A DNA stretch of 64,000 nt from Oryza sativa Japonica Group (Eukaryota; Streptophyta; Magnoliopsida; Poales; Poaceae): the NCBI RefSeq assembly GCF_034140825.1, contig NC_089046.1, positions 1,316,001 through 1,380,000 on the forward strand, in the 5' to 3' direction. A program made the translations under genes and the position numbers. Numbering within the stretch: the stretch's first letter is position 1; the number at the start of each line of letters is the position of its first letter. A model generated the notes under the pieces. It made no database searches, was not told the DNA's origin, and saw only the letters and a list, made by a program, of their open reading frames with translations. This document shows positions 44,872 through 54,535 of the stretch, in pieces.

Positions 44872-44904
<33 letters not shown>
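44765..44904 (+). mobile_element. Retroposed sequence with a long poly(A) tail and 12-bp TSD
   Basis: AAACTGCAGCTG occurs at 44753-44764 and again at 44905-44916. Between them lie about 108 bp of unique-looking sequence ending CCTCCCTTTCTC and then more than 30 A residues. The structure is that of a SINE-like or truncated LINE-mediated insertion. The long uninterrupted A tail suggests it is young and probably length-variable. Confidence 0.8.
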
Positions 44905-44909
<5 letters not shown>

Positions 44910-45689
44910 GCAGCTGCGACAAGCCACTACGTACACTTCTCCATGTCGCCAACTATAAATCCGAATCTGCCTAAACCTAGAACGAATGCAAAGAGCAAAA
45001 ATTAGTACTGATAAATGATAAATCTAATCAATGAGTGAGTGAGAAATGCTGGAACATTTAAACACAACAAGAAAATCAGATTCTAATCCAGGCTGGGGGT
45101 TTATTGATTTATTTTGCTACTAGCTATGTAGAATTACAAGAAAGAACAGTCTCATTTGACTTTATCCATTTCTTTTGCCTCCAGAGACACTACTGGTTGT
45201 TCCTCATGAGTAACAAAAGAACAAACGGCACCTTTAGCACCAATCAACATCATTTTAAATTGCAAAAGGTACAAAAAGGTGGTTTGTGTGGCTTTGGGGA
45301 AGTCAAGCTACAACAATTCCATAACAAGTCCACATGGTTGTTTTCAGGGGTGGCAGCAAATAAGTCCGGGAATAAGAGACACTGGCAAAGAGTTATTGTG
45401 CAAGGTTACAAGAACAAGTCAAAGTGTCTCACATGGCTGGTGAAATTGAAAACAACAGGAAATAAAAGTATGCTCAGAGATGTTCATAATGCCTACAACT
45501 ACGTGTAATGAAATGTAGTTGATATCACCTATATATAAATAAGGAAATAAGTTATATATATGCACTATCACCAACGTACCCTTGTTGGAAAAGTTATTAT
45601 ATCAGACACCCGCCTCAACAAATTAATATGAGAGCCTGAAGTAAGGATATCATATAACATATCCATATATATATACCATCCCAGATTAC

Positions 45690-47751
45690 CTATTTCACAG
45701 TAACTTCTTTGTGAGCTTTAAATGATAGAATCACGTTCCACGCAAGGGCTACAAAATTAGCAGCAAGAACCTGGAAAAATTAGCAGTATACTAGGTGAGA
45801 ACAACATTCAGTCATGCTAAAGCAGACAGAAAGAAGCAAATTCAGCTCCAGAGTACAGTATTGCACTCTAAAATATTTCATGAAATGAAAATGTGAAAGA
45901 TTTCAAAGACCTGAAATTTTTGTGGGACAAAGTAAAAATTCAAGAACTGAAAAGGTATCCACAATTGCCAATTTGCAATCACTGATGATAACCACTCCTG
46001 TAAAATTACAACTGAAAATTAGCTAGCAGTAAATGAGTGCACACACATATTATCAGGGAGATGAGAGAATCAATCAGAAGAGGTTCATGTCACCTGCTTG
46101 AGCTTTGGAACTACAAGAGAAGGCTTTCCCTCCAAGGTGACGAGTAAACTCATAAACACTCCAATGAAAATGGGAGAGAAAATGAACTGAAAGGAGGAGA
46201 TAAAAAAATATCAAAAAATAAATACATAAATGCATAAAAGAGCTAGAACAGAACAAGCAGCAACACTCTCTCTTTGGGGGCAGAAGGGAAAGGAAAAGGA
46301 TATGCATATACCTGATCAAGTAAGAGGCGAGCAATTGCACCTGACGCACCATTGATCATCACTAATTTACTCAAGTACAAGTACCTGCATGTGGCAACAA
46401 GTAATGAAACAAACAGCACTGGGCAGAGAACACATGCTATCCTCTATAAACATTGGTTGTTCAGCATAAATAAGATTACCAGACATGCAATGTTGGCCCC
46501 ACCAGGACGAGTCCCAAAAATGTGAATACAAACGTTCTCTTCAAATCTAGCTTTGGCACTTTATCAATTGCGAGCTGGAGCAGTACCAAACAATGGCAAC
46601 AGTAAATATCTCGTAAGAAACCTTAACAAGATACCACAATAACAAGAACAGGTGAAATATCAAATATTTTGCCCAATCCATGGATGCAACCCAGTTGGAA
46701 TAGACATTGTTTTTTAATAATGGAATAGGACACTGTTGCTGGAGTAAAGTCCGTTGAGGAATCAAATAATATGAGTTACAGATTAGCATAGGCTAAAGAC
46801 CGACACAGTTGAGTAAAGACAATATATTCAGATTATGGTTGACACAGGATTGGATAAAAAGATATGGACCTGAAATTTGATAAGACCGTAACAGCCTAGC
46901 CAGTTAAGAGTTTCACATCATGTCATATTTAGAAAACAAGGAAACTAAAAGAGTGCAGCTAGGGCAGAAAAGAACCATAACTCAGTAAATTGATTTCCAA
47001 GTGGTATTAGCAATGGATAACATTTCAATGTTGTTTTGAAGGAAAATTGGTATGATTTGACCATTTGATGCTAATGCCCATCTAAGCACGCCTGGCTATG
47101 TGCTATTGCAGAGTAATAGGAAGCCCTCTACAACAAGAGAGGGAGACTACTGGTTCATTGTTCGTCAACCAATTAAGTAGTACTAAGTAGGCTGCAATGT
47201 ATGGATGTGAAAATGCGGCAAATAGAAAACAACTGCAAGTCACCTGGCAGATGAGGTCTCCGGTCAGGGTTAGGACGGCAGAGGTAACAGCCTTAGTGGT
47301 GATGGGATGCTTATCAAGAGCCAGCAGGTACCTGCAAATCATGGCGCATTTCAGTAATTTTGCATTTAGATAAGAGTATTGCAAAAAGCGAGGCACAAGA
47401 CCATGTCAGTGCTTGGCCGCAGGAGGCACCGGGAATCAGGAAGAGGCGGAATTGGATTTACCAAGCCAGCAGGAGACGCCAATCCATTTCTCCTTTTGCT
47501 CCACCACCACCACCTCCTCCTCCGGCGGCGACTCCGGCGGCGGAGGCGGAATCGCAGCAGGAGGCGGCATGGAGCTTCGAGAGGCGGACGCCCTTGCGCG
47601 GGTGGACGACGGCGGTTGTCGCCGGGAGCGAGGCGGGGCGGGGAGGGAGGGCGAGGCGGCGGGAGTGGAGGAGCGGCGGCGCGGTGGGCCTCGGAGTCGG
47701 AGGGGTGGAGCGGTGCACGAGGAGGAGCGGGAGGGTGGAGGCCATCGCCAT
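45690..47751 (-). CDS. Mpv17/PMP22 family membrane protein
   Basis: Seven exons: 47462-47751, 47244-47331, 46480-46574, 46312-46384, 46094-46186, 45911-45997 and 45690-45770. All are GT-AG and in frame, about 268 aa. The start is MAMASTLPLLLVHRS. The first 75 residues are Arg/Pro/Ser-rich with a Gly run, like a plastid or mitochondrial transit peptide. The Mpv17 core follows: MDWRLLLAWYLLALDKHPIT, TKAVTSAVLTLTGDLICQ, FVFTFLGLVLVGPTLHVWY, FIFSPIFIGVFMSLL and EWLSSVIANWQLWIPFQFLN. It ends in WNVILSFKAHKE, close to the family signature WN-YLS. Four membrane helices are expected. Family members act in organelle inner membranes, some as channels; the substrate is unknown. Upstream, four TGGGC-type motifs at 47890-47945 mark the promoter. 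Confidence 0.92.
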
Positions 47752-48059
47752 GGGTGGTGCTTGCACTGATGCTGCAACTGCAATGGTGTGAGGAGGAGCT
47801 TGGGTTTTGGGTCGCACTGGACTAGGGTTCTACTAGTAGTTGCAATTTTGGGGAGAAAATGATGAGGTAGACGAAGATGCTAGCAATGGATGATGGGCTT
47901 TGCATATTTGGGCTCTCGGCTTCCTTGTTGGGCTCTTGGCCCACCTACATTTATCTATCTATCTATTATATTATATTATTAAAACAGCTTTAAAAGAGGC
48001 ACCACGTTTGCTGTGGGGGATAAAAATTCTCACATTAATCGGAGAAAAAGGAAAAAAAA

Positions 48060-49040
48060 GAAAAGGAGAGTCCAAGTAGAAATACAATATAAAAATAGAT
48101 GAAATTCGGAATTAAAAATAATTAATATTGAAAGAAGTTTCCATATAAGTACCCAATACGAGAATAATCAAAATTCGAAATAAAAATAAAATAAAATCCA
48201 AAATTAGAAAAGAAAAGGATAATCCAGGTAGGAATATAATTTTAAAATAGCTGAAATTCGGAATTAAAAATAAGAAATATTAAAAGAAGAGTCTATATAA
48301 GAACACAATACGAGATTAATCAAAATTCAGAATAAAAATAAAGTAAAATCTAAAATTAGAAAAGAAAATGAGAGTTCAAGTAGAAATACAATTTAAAAAT
48401 AGCTGAAATTCGAAATTAAAAATAAGCAATATTGAAAGAAGTTTCCATACAAGAACCCAATACGAGATTAATCAAAATTCAAAATAAAAATAAAATAAAT
48501 CTAAAATTAGAAAAATAAAATGATAGTCCAAGTAGGAATACAATTTTAAGATAGCTGAAATTCGGAATTAAAAATAAAAAATATTAAAAGAAGAGTCCAT
48601 ATAAGAATCCAATACGTAATCAAAATTCGGAGTAAAAATAAAAATAAAGTCCGAAATTAGAAAAAAAAAAGAAGAGTTCAAGTAGGAATACAATTTAAAA
48701 TTAGCTACAATTCGGAATTGAAAATAAGCAATATTGAAAGAAGAATTCATATAAGAATCCAATACGAGATTAATTAAAATTCAGAATAAAAAATAAAATA
48801 ATATTCAAAATTAGAGAAAATTAAAAGAGAGTTCAAGTAGGAATAAAATTTTGAAACAACTGAAATTAAAAATAAAAAATAAAAATATTAAAAGAACACG
48901 ATACGGTATTAATTAAAATTTGGAAAAAAATTCTGAAATTATAAAAAGAAAAATAAGATTTCAATTAGGAATATAATTTATAAATAACTCATTTGGGATA
49001 AAAATAACGACTATTGAGAGAAAAGACCATCTAAAACACA
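48060..49040 (+). repeat. AT-rich tandem array, about 150-bp unit (about 6.5 copies)
   Basis: The word AAGTAGGAATACAATTT and variants recur at about 48078, 48219, 48378, 48528, 48679, 48833 and 48963. Each is followed by GAAATTCGGAATTAAAAATA and CCAATACGAGATTAATCAAA. Odd copies carry ATATTGAAAGAAG and even copies ATATTAAAAGAAG, so the true period is a dimer of about 300 bp. The region starts after TCTATCTATCTATTATATTA (47,956), which recalls rice Helitron starts; that link is tentative. Confidence 0.8.
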
Positions 49041-49214
49041 TGACCAAATAAATTAAGTAACATGCTTATAAAGGAGTAGAGTGGTGGCGGTTGATACGAT
49101 ATATAAAAACTGTTAATAAAACACCAAATAGAATCCTAATGACAATTAAAAGGAGGGACGACAGGCAGGCCGTCAAACAAACAAGCAGGCAGTTGCCGGG
49201 ACTTCTATAAAGTT

Positions 49215-49865
49215 AAAAAAAACCATTGATAATCAACGACAATAAAAAGAAGAAGGAGCGAGCGGGGTGTATAGAGTATAGTTGCAGAGCCGCCGATGGT
49301 TGACGGGTCTTCTAGAAAATAAAAAATGAATTTCAACGATAGTTATGTTCGATTTTTAGAATCACAATGACAATAAAGAGTAGGCGGCAAACGGGTCATA
49401 GAGGAGCATAGTGATATTGTTTGACGGGACTTCTAAAAATTATAAAAAATGGAACCCAACAAGACAATAAACTCTAAAAACTATAAGGTCTAATTTTTAA
49501 AGGTTCGGAACTTCTAAAAAGTAAAAAAAACCAATGATAATCATGTTCAATTTTAAAATCTCAATGGCAATAAAGAAGGGAGGGAGCGGGCGAGCCGTAA
49601 AGGAGTACAATGGCAAAGCCGCTAACGGTTTGGCGAGACTTCTTGAAAAGTAGGAAGTAAAAATGAACCCAAACGATAATTATGTTCGAATTTTAAATCT
49701 CAATGACAATAAAGAGAAGAGACGGTGGACGGGCCGTAGAGGAGTATAATGGCAACGTTTGACGAGACATCTAGAAATTATAAAAACGAAACCCAACGTG
49801 ACTATAAACTTTAAAAACTATAAGATCTAATTTTTAAAGGTTACAAGAAGAATGAATAGAAATAG
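49215..49865 (+). repeat. Second tandem array, about 335-bp composite unit (2 copies)
   Basis: Blocks beginning AATGACAATAAAGAG or close variants recur at about 49223, 49366, 49562 and 49701, with alternating spacings of about 140 and 196 bp. The longer halves share AAACTATAAG followed by TCTAATTTTTAAAGGTT; the shorter halves share ATTATGTTCG or a variant. It follows the first array directly, so both may belong to one larger element. Confidence 0.7.
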
Positions 49866-49937
49866 CGGTAGATCAAGCAAGTAAATAAAGAAGGAGATGA
49901 CATAAGGGGTAGTAGCTGGTGTGACTTTTAAAAACTA

Positions 49938-50171
49938 CTCCATCCGTTTCAAAATGTTTGACACCGTTGATTTTTTAGAACGTGTTTGACCATTCGTCTT
50001 ATTCAAAAAATTTAAGTAATTATTTATTATTTTCATATCATTTGATTCATTGTTAAATATACTTTTATATACACATATAGTTTTACATATTTCATAAATT
50101 TTTTTAATAAGACGAACGGTTAAACATTTGCTAAAAAGTTAATGGTGTCAAATATTTTAAAACGGATGGAG
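49938..50171. mobile_element. Stowaway MITE (234 bp)
   Basis: TA-flanked, with left CTCCATCCGTTTCAAAATGT and right ATTTTAAAACGGATGGAG. Internal arms TTTGACCATTCGTCTTATT and AATAAGACGAACGGTTAAA are inverted. Confidence 0.88.
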
Positions 50172-50324
50172 TATATAATTAGAAACATATAGATGATAAG
50201 GTTTGGTCTTTCGAAATCTTAAGAAAATGAGGTAGCTATTTAATAAATTTTAAGTAAAATCATAGTAAAAAATATATGTTTTGTTTAGGTGCTAGTTTAG
50301 GTCTAACCTAACTGTGCCCATCTC

Positions 50325-50464
50325 GCCGGCGCCGCCTCCATTCTTCTCATCCTCTCCACTGCGGCGCGGCGGCGCGGCCTCTTAGCGCCATTTCCTCCTC
50401 CACTTGGAAGCAGCAGAAGCGGAAGCCCGTCGCCCGCCTGGCTCGAGCTCAAGGCCATGGAGTA
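50325..50464 (+). promoter_or_regulatory. 5' UTR exon of the F-box gene, with a uORF at its donor
   Basis: A GC-rich block (GCCGGCGCCGCCTCC onward) ends GGCCATGGAGTA before GTAAGT. The probable acceptor is at 51078 or, six bases on, 51084. The ATG at 50457 starts an upstream ORF whose third codon spans the splice junction. Confidence 0.5.
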
Positions 50465-51149
50465 GTAAGTACCAATCCCTTGCTGTCCATTGCTACCTAC
50501 CTGTATTTTAGTTTGCCCCTGTATTTCTGTCTCTGTACATGTCTGATTGATTGATTAGCGAAGATTTTCATGTGTTCTGTCCCAGTGATGAGCAGTTTAG
50601 TAATCTGAGCACTTGATTCAGTTCAGTTGGTGCTCCCTCCACTGCAATATGCTGTGAGGTTGAAGGAACCGATCGATCGATAATTCCATGTGCACTGTTG
50701 AGAATAGGCATTCTGAGGGACAGACATGATTCAGTTTAGTTTGCTTCTTCGTATTTTAGATTAGTGTTTTAATCTTCCTTTTCATTTCAGTGTGATTCTT
50801 GGTGTTAAATACTTTTGCTGGTGGAATGGAGTTGGAGCCTCAGTCCAGGCTTTGGTTTTCCCTGATCAGATCCAGTCCTAATTGCTTGTTTGTTTATCAG
50901 TTATGATCAGTCACTTGCTCTGACGATTCGGAGGGAGGATGAATAGCGGATCACAAAACGAGATGATTGATTCATGTGAGATCCAAGCACCCATCTTGAG
51001 CTGTATTTTCTTTAGAGTTCTTGACGGTCTGGAATCCTAATGTGTTCTCTTTCCATGGAAAATTTTTGGGCATTTCAGTTTCAGAGCGGCAAGGAGCCAA
51101 GGATGCAGCAGCACTAGGGTCCTAGTCCAAATTGTCAGCTGGGGGATCA

Positions 51150-52349
51150 ATGGCAATGGCGGAGACGGTGAGGCTGCCCGAACAGCAGCGTCGCAGGCCT
51201 CTCACCATTGCCAGCCTCCCTGAAGAAATTATGTCGGAGATTCTGCTCCTGCTGCCGCCAAAATCCATCCTCCAGTGCCGTGCCGTCTGCAAGGCCTGGC
51301 GGGACGTCACCTCCGACCGCGCCTTCCTCCTCACCCACCACCGCCGCCAGCCTCCACAGCGCCTCCTCACCTTCATCCGCGACGTGGGCAGTCACCACGA
51401 TGACCTGGATATCCTGGACTACTGTGTTGAAGCCGTTGACTTCCGCACACACCAGTTCCAGTCTCTGGCCCGGTTCACTGGCCAAGATTACGACTGCTCA
51501 CTCGAAGACAGCCCATTCACCGTCCACGCTTCTTGCGATGGTCTCCTGCTCATGTCCTACAACAACTATTTGCATCTCTGCAACCCCACTACACGTCAAT
51601 GGCTTTGGGTCTCCCCCCCGGCGCTTCAACATGACAAGGTCGTGGGGCTCTATGCACATGGACATCCTTCCGAATACCGAGTATTGTACTATCGAGAATT
51701 TGGTTTGGGACGTACATTCTACATCACCACTGTTGGCTCCAGGAAGGAGAGGCGCATTTGGCCACATTCATCATCAGAATCCCTGAGAAAGTGGTTGACA
51801 AAAGGGACAGAGGATACTGAATTCAACAAGCCTTTCCTGTTTCATGGAAACCTGCACTGGTTGCCACAGTCAGGTCGACAAAACAAGATAGTGGTGTTCG
51901 ATACACTGGATGAGGCGTTTCGGTGGTTGCATGTACCTTTCAAGATGCACAATGTGTCCTCATTACTCGAGATTGAGGGTAGCCTTGCCATGTCAAACAG
52001 CCATATTGGATCATCAAAGGTGGATCTTTGGCTTCTGCAAGATTATAAGCATATGGTATGGGTCCACAAGTATCGAATTGAATTGCCAGTGATAGAGATT
52101 CGCCGTTTAGTAGAAGATGATGTTTGGTTTCTTCATATTGTTTCCCAAGAGGGTGATGTCTTGGTTGATGGATCTTATTGGCAGTTTCACTACGACATGA
52201 AGGGTAATTTGCTGGAGAAATTTCAATGTAGTGGCCGCATGCTGAACATTACTCCACATATTCTCCAAGAAAGTCTCGTTCCACACGAAGTGTTCCAAAT
52301 TCTAGATAATGAAAGTAGACATGCACCACATTTCTTCAGGGGGTTGTAG
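51150..52349 (+). CDS. F-box protein with F-box-associated domain
   Basis: Single coding exon, 399 aa, from the ATG at 51150 (MAMAETVRLPEQQRRRP). The F-box at about 21-65 reads IASLPEEIMSEILLLLPPKS, then CRAVCKAWRDVTSD. An F-box-associated interaction domain follows: HASCDGLLLMS, LHLCNPTTRQW, YRVLYYREF, LFHGNLHWLPQ and GSLAMSN. Such proteins dock substrates to SCF ubiquitin ligases through SKP1 in the cytosol or nucleus. The substrate is unknown. The length is normal for the family. A second in-frame Met lies two codons downstream. The 5' leader contains an intron and upstream ATG (see 50325-50464). Confidence 0.9.
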   Translation: MAMAETVRLPEQQRRRPLTIASLPEEIMSEILLLLPPKSILQCRAVCKAWRDVTSDRAFLLTHHRRQPPQRLLTFIRDVGSHHDDLDILDYCVEAVDFRTHQFQSLARFTGQDYDCSLEDSPFTVHASCDGLLLMSYNNYLHLCNPTTRQWLWVSPPALQHDKVVGLYAHGHPSEYRVLYYREFGLGRTFYITTVGSRKERRIWPHSSSESLRKWLTKGTEDTEFNKPFLFHGNLHWLPQSGRQNKIVVFDTLDEAFRWLHVPFKMHNVSSLLEIEGSLAMSNSHIGSSKVDLWLLQDYKHMVWVHKYRIELPVIEIRRLVEDDVWFLHIVSQEGDVLVDGSYWQFHYDMKGNLLEKFQCSGRMLNITPHILQESLVPHEVFQILDNESRHAPHFFRGL

Positions 52350-52653
52350 AGCATACTTTCTGTACTGTGAGGCTATTTCACACTTTTGGGCGTCTATTCA
52401 TTGGATACTGCAATTTTAGCGATGGAACTTAATTTTGTAGTGAATGGTCAATGATCTGTTGTTGCAAAGGGCAGCATTCACTCTGATCAGTATTTCTGTA
52501 CCTCCACATGTTCATCTTTAACATCGAGGGTATCATTTCAGTACTGTACGTGGGAAATTTAAATGCCTGAGACTGTTTTTTCCTGGTTTGTGGAAGTCTG
52601 AGACTGAACAGTTGATTATGCTCGTTGTTTATTTCAACATCGCAAGATGGTTA

Positions 52654-52803
52654 CTTCCTTCGTTTCACAATGTAAGCCATTCTAGCATTTCTCACATTCA
52701 TATTGATGTTAATAAATCTAAATAGATATATATGTCTAGATTCATTAACATCAGTATGAAAGTGAAAAATACTAAAATGACTTGCATTGTGAAACGGAGG
52801 GAG
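52654..52803. mobile_element. Stowaway MITE, 150-bp family, copy 2
   Basis: TA-flanked, 150 bp, ends CTTCCTTCGTTTCACAATG and CATTGTGAAACGGAGGGAG. The arms TAAGCCATTCTAGCATTT and AATACTAAAATGACTTGCA match those of 10485-10634. Confidence 0.88.
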
Positions 52804-52933
52804 TACTTTTTATTGGCTTCTTGCAACTTAATTTTGCCACTCTGGTATTGAAAGGTCATTGTCTACTTGTGTTGGTGATGCGTATGTCTGATGAGATCCT
52901 TAGTGCCATTTATTTTGAGTTTGTTGTGTCTTG

Positions 52934-53053
52934 CTGGAATTGTTGGGTTACATTCCCTGTTTGAACAGTGACTCTGGAATTGTTGGGTTACATTCCCTGT
53001 TTGAACAGTGACTCTGGAATTGTTGGGTTACATTCCCAGTTTCAACAGTGACT
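52934..53053 (+). repeat. Three tandem 40-bp repeats
   Basis: The unit begins CTGGAATTGTTGGGTTACAT and ends TTTGAACAGTGACT. Units 1 and 2 look identical; unit 3 differs at two bases. It lies in the region after the F-box gene. Confidence 0.92.
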
Positions 53054-53414
53054 AGTCATGAACTGGATATCCTAGTCGGTAAGGAGGTCTTATAGTGACT
53101 CAACTTGAATTTATGACTGCACCTTCACTGGGCTGCTGGAATTTCCTCAACCTTTGTGCTTGTTGCAGGAACCGAATTACCAGATTGATGTTATCTACGG
53201 AGTGATGGAATCCAAGTATCCAACAGGAACAGGTCCTATTACCATCAGGACCCAGAATTATAACATGCATAATAAACACGAAACAGGAGAGGAGGCAGTA
53301 TAGTCAAGCAGTATAATTATATTCTTGAGATTGATTAATTATCGGCAACTAGCTGGCTTAATTACTTGCACTCATCCAAGTCCATACAAAAGATATACAG
53401 TACCATTTCAGCTT

Positions 53415-53475
53415 TTTAGCCCATCATTCGCTTCAACTCAACCGGCAACTGGGCTTAATTTACGGCCCAAAGACT
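53415..53475 (+). promoter_or_regulatory. Site II-like cluster, probable original PPR promoter
   Basis: TTAGCCCATC, ACTGGGCTTAA and ACGGCCCAAAG (three TGGGCY-type sites) lie within 60 bp, ending about 25 bp left of the MULE target site. Such clusters are usual near starts of organelle-protein and PPR genes. Before the MULE arrived they would have been just upstream of the ATG. Confidence 0.5.
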
Positions 53476-53505
53476 GGTCCAATCAAAAGTGAACTATGAC
53501 GAATG

Positions 53506-54535
53506 GGAATAAGTATATTTTTCATCCCTCATCTCTTGCCCCTGGTCGAATCGCCTCCTTCAATAGCAAAACCGGGTATAATGACTCCCTCATCTTTGAA
53601 AACCGGTGCAAATCGACTCTTTTGGTGGTTTCAGAAGCGGTTTTATCCTACGTGACACTTGTGGGACCCACATATCGGTGAAAAAATAAAAAAATAAACA
53701 ACCCCACATGTCAGTCATCCTAATCTCAACCTTTTTTTTTTCTCACCACTCTCTCTTTCGTGTTCTCTCTCTCTTGTCGGTGGAGAAGAAGCTCGACTAC
53801 TACAGCGGAGAGGGGCGCCCGCCGCAACAGCAGGAGGGGGGGAGGAGGGGCGCGACACAGAGCAAGCAGTTTCCGAGGAGGAGGACGCGAAACCGCGTGA
53901 GCACATGGCAGGGGAGGGACCGATGGGTGGGAGGACGCGGTCGCCACCGCAACGTCCTTCTCTGCTCCTTGGCTCGTCTCCACGGCGTCATTCCGTGCGG
54001 GGAGGAGCTCCAATGTGATGGGTTGCTGGTGCTGTGGGGACGACAGGGTGGAGTCTATTTGTGCATAGAGTCTATTTCAAGAAGAAGAACCGGAGGAGGA
54101 AGAGGTAGAAGCATGAGAGGGCCGACTTGTTCCACGACGTTATCGCGCCCACGCTGCAGCCGATCACGCACGTGGAGAGGACCTGGGCGGCTACGGCGTG
54201 TGCGGAGAAGAGAACACCAACCGGCTGCGCGTGAGGGAAGGAGCCGCCTGCCGTGGCGCGCGTAGACAAAGGAGCTCGCCGACCACTACTCCGCCGGCAA
54301 ATAGAGAACGGGAGAGGTGAGGAAAAAAAGGATGAGATGTTTTTTTTTTCATTTTGCTCTTACTGATATGTGGGTCCCATAAGAGCCACGTAGGATAAAA
54401 CCGCTTGCAAAACCATTGAAGGAGTTTATTTGCACCGGTTTTCAAAGATAAGGGAGATGTTATACCCGGCTTTACGATTAAGGGAGACGATTCAACAAAG
54501 GGTAAGAGATGAGGGAGGCAAAATAGGCTTATTCC
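53506..54535. mobile_element. Mutator-like element (1,030 bp) with perfect 10-bp TSD
   Basis: ATGACGAATG flanks both ends (53496-53505 and 54536-54545). The TIRs exceed 150 bp. The left begins GGAATAAGTATATTTTTCAT; the right, reversed, begins GGAATAAGCCTATTTTGCCT. Both continue with CCCTCATCTCTT, GAAAACCGGTGCAAAT, GCGGTTTTATCCTACGTG and GGGACCCACATATC. The interior (53730-54300) is GC-rich with frames on both strands, for example one containing DVIAPTLQPITHVERTW near 54130. Some captured host sequence is likely, but the source is unknown. There is no transposase. The perfect duplication indicates a fairly recent insertion. Confidence 0.92.

Noticed and set aside
44873-44907. Long poly(A) run as a simple-sequence repeat or assembly artefact
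   Set aside because: The perfect 12-bp duplication around it and its associated body explain it as the tail of a retroposed insertion.
45104-45508. 134-codon plus-strand frame after the poly(A) retroposon
   Set aside because: Composition rich in Lys, Asn and Phe without a domain. It lies in the 3' flank of the Mpv17 gene and has no supporting signals.
47360-47825. Plus-strand frames of 118-148 codons opposite Mpv17 exon 1
   Set aside because: Antisense shadows of a GC-rich transit-peptide exon; the minus-strand exon joins six others in frame.
48060-49040. Tandem array as a CRISPR array
   Set aside because: Plant nuclear context; the units are continuous AT-rich 150-mers with no unique spacers.
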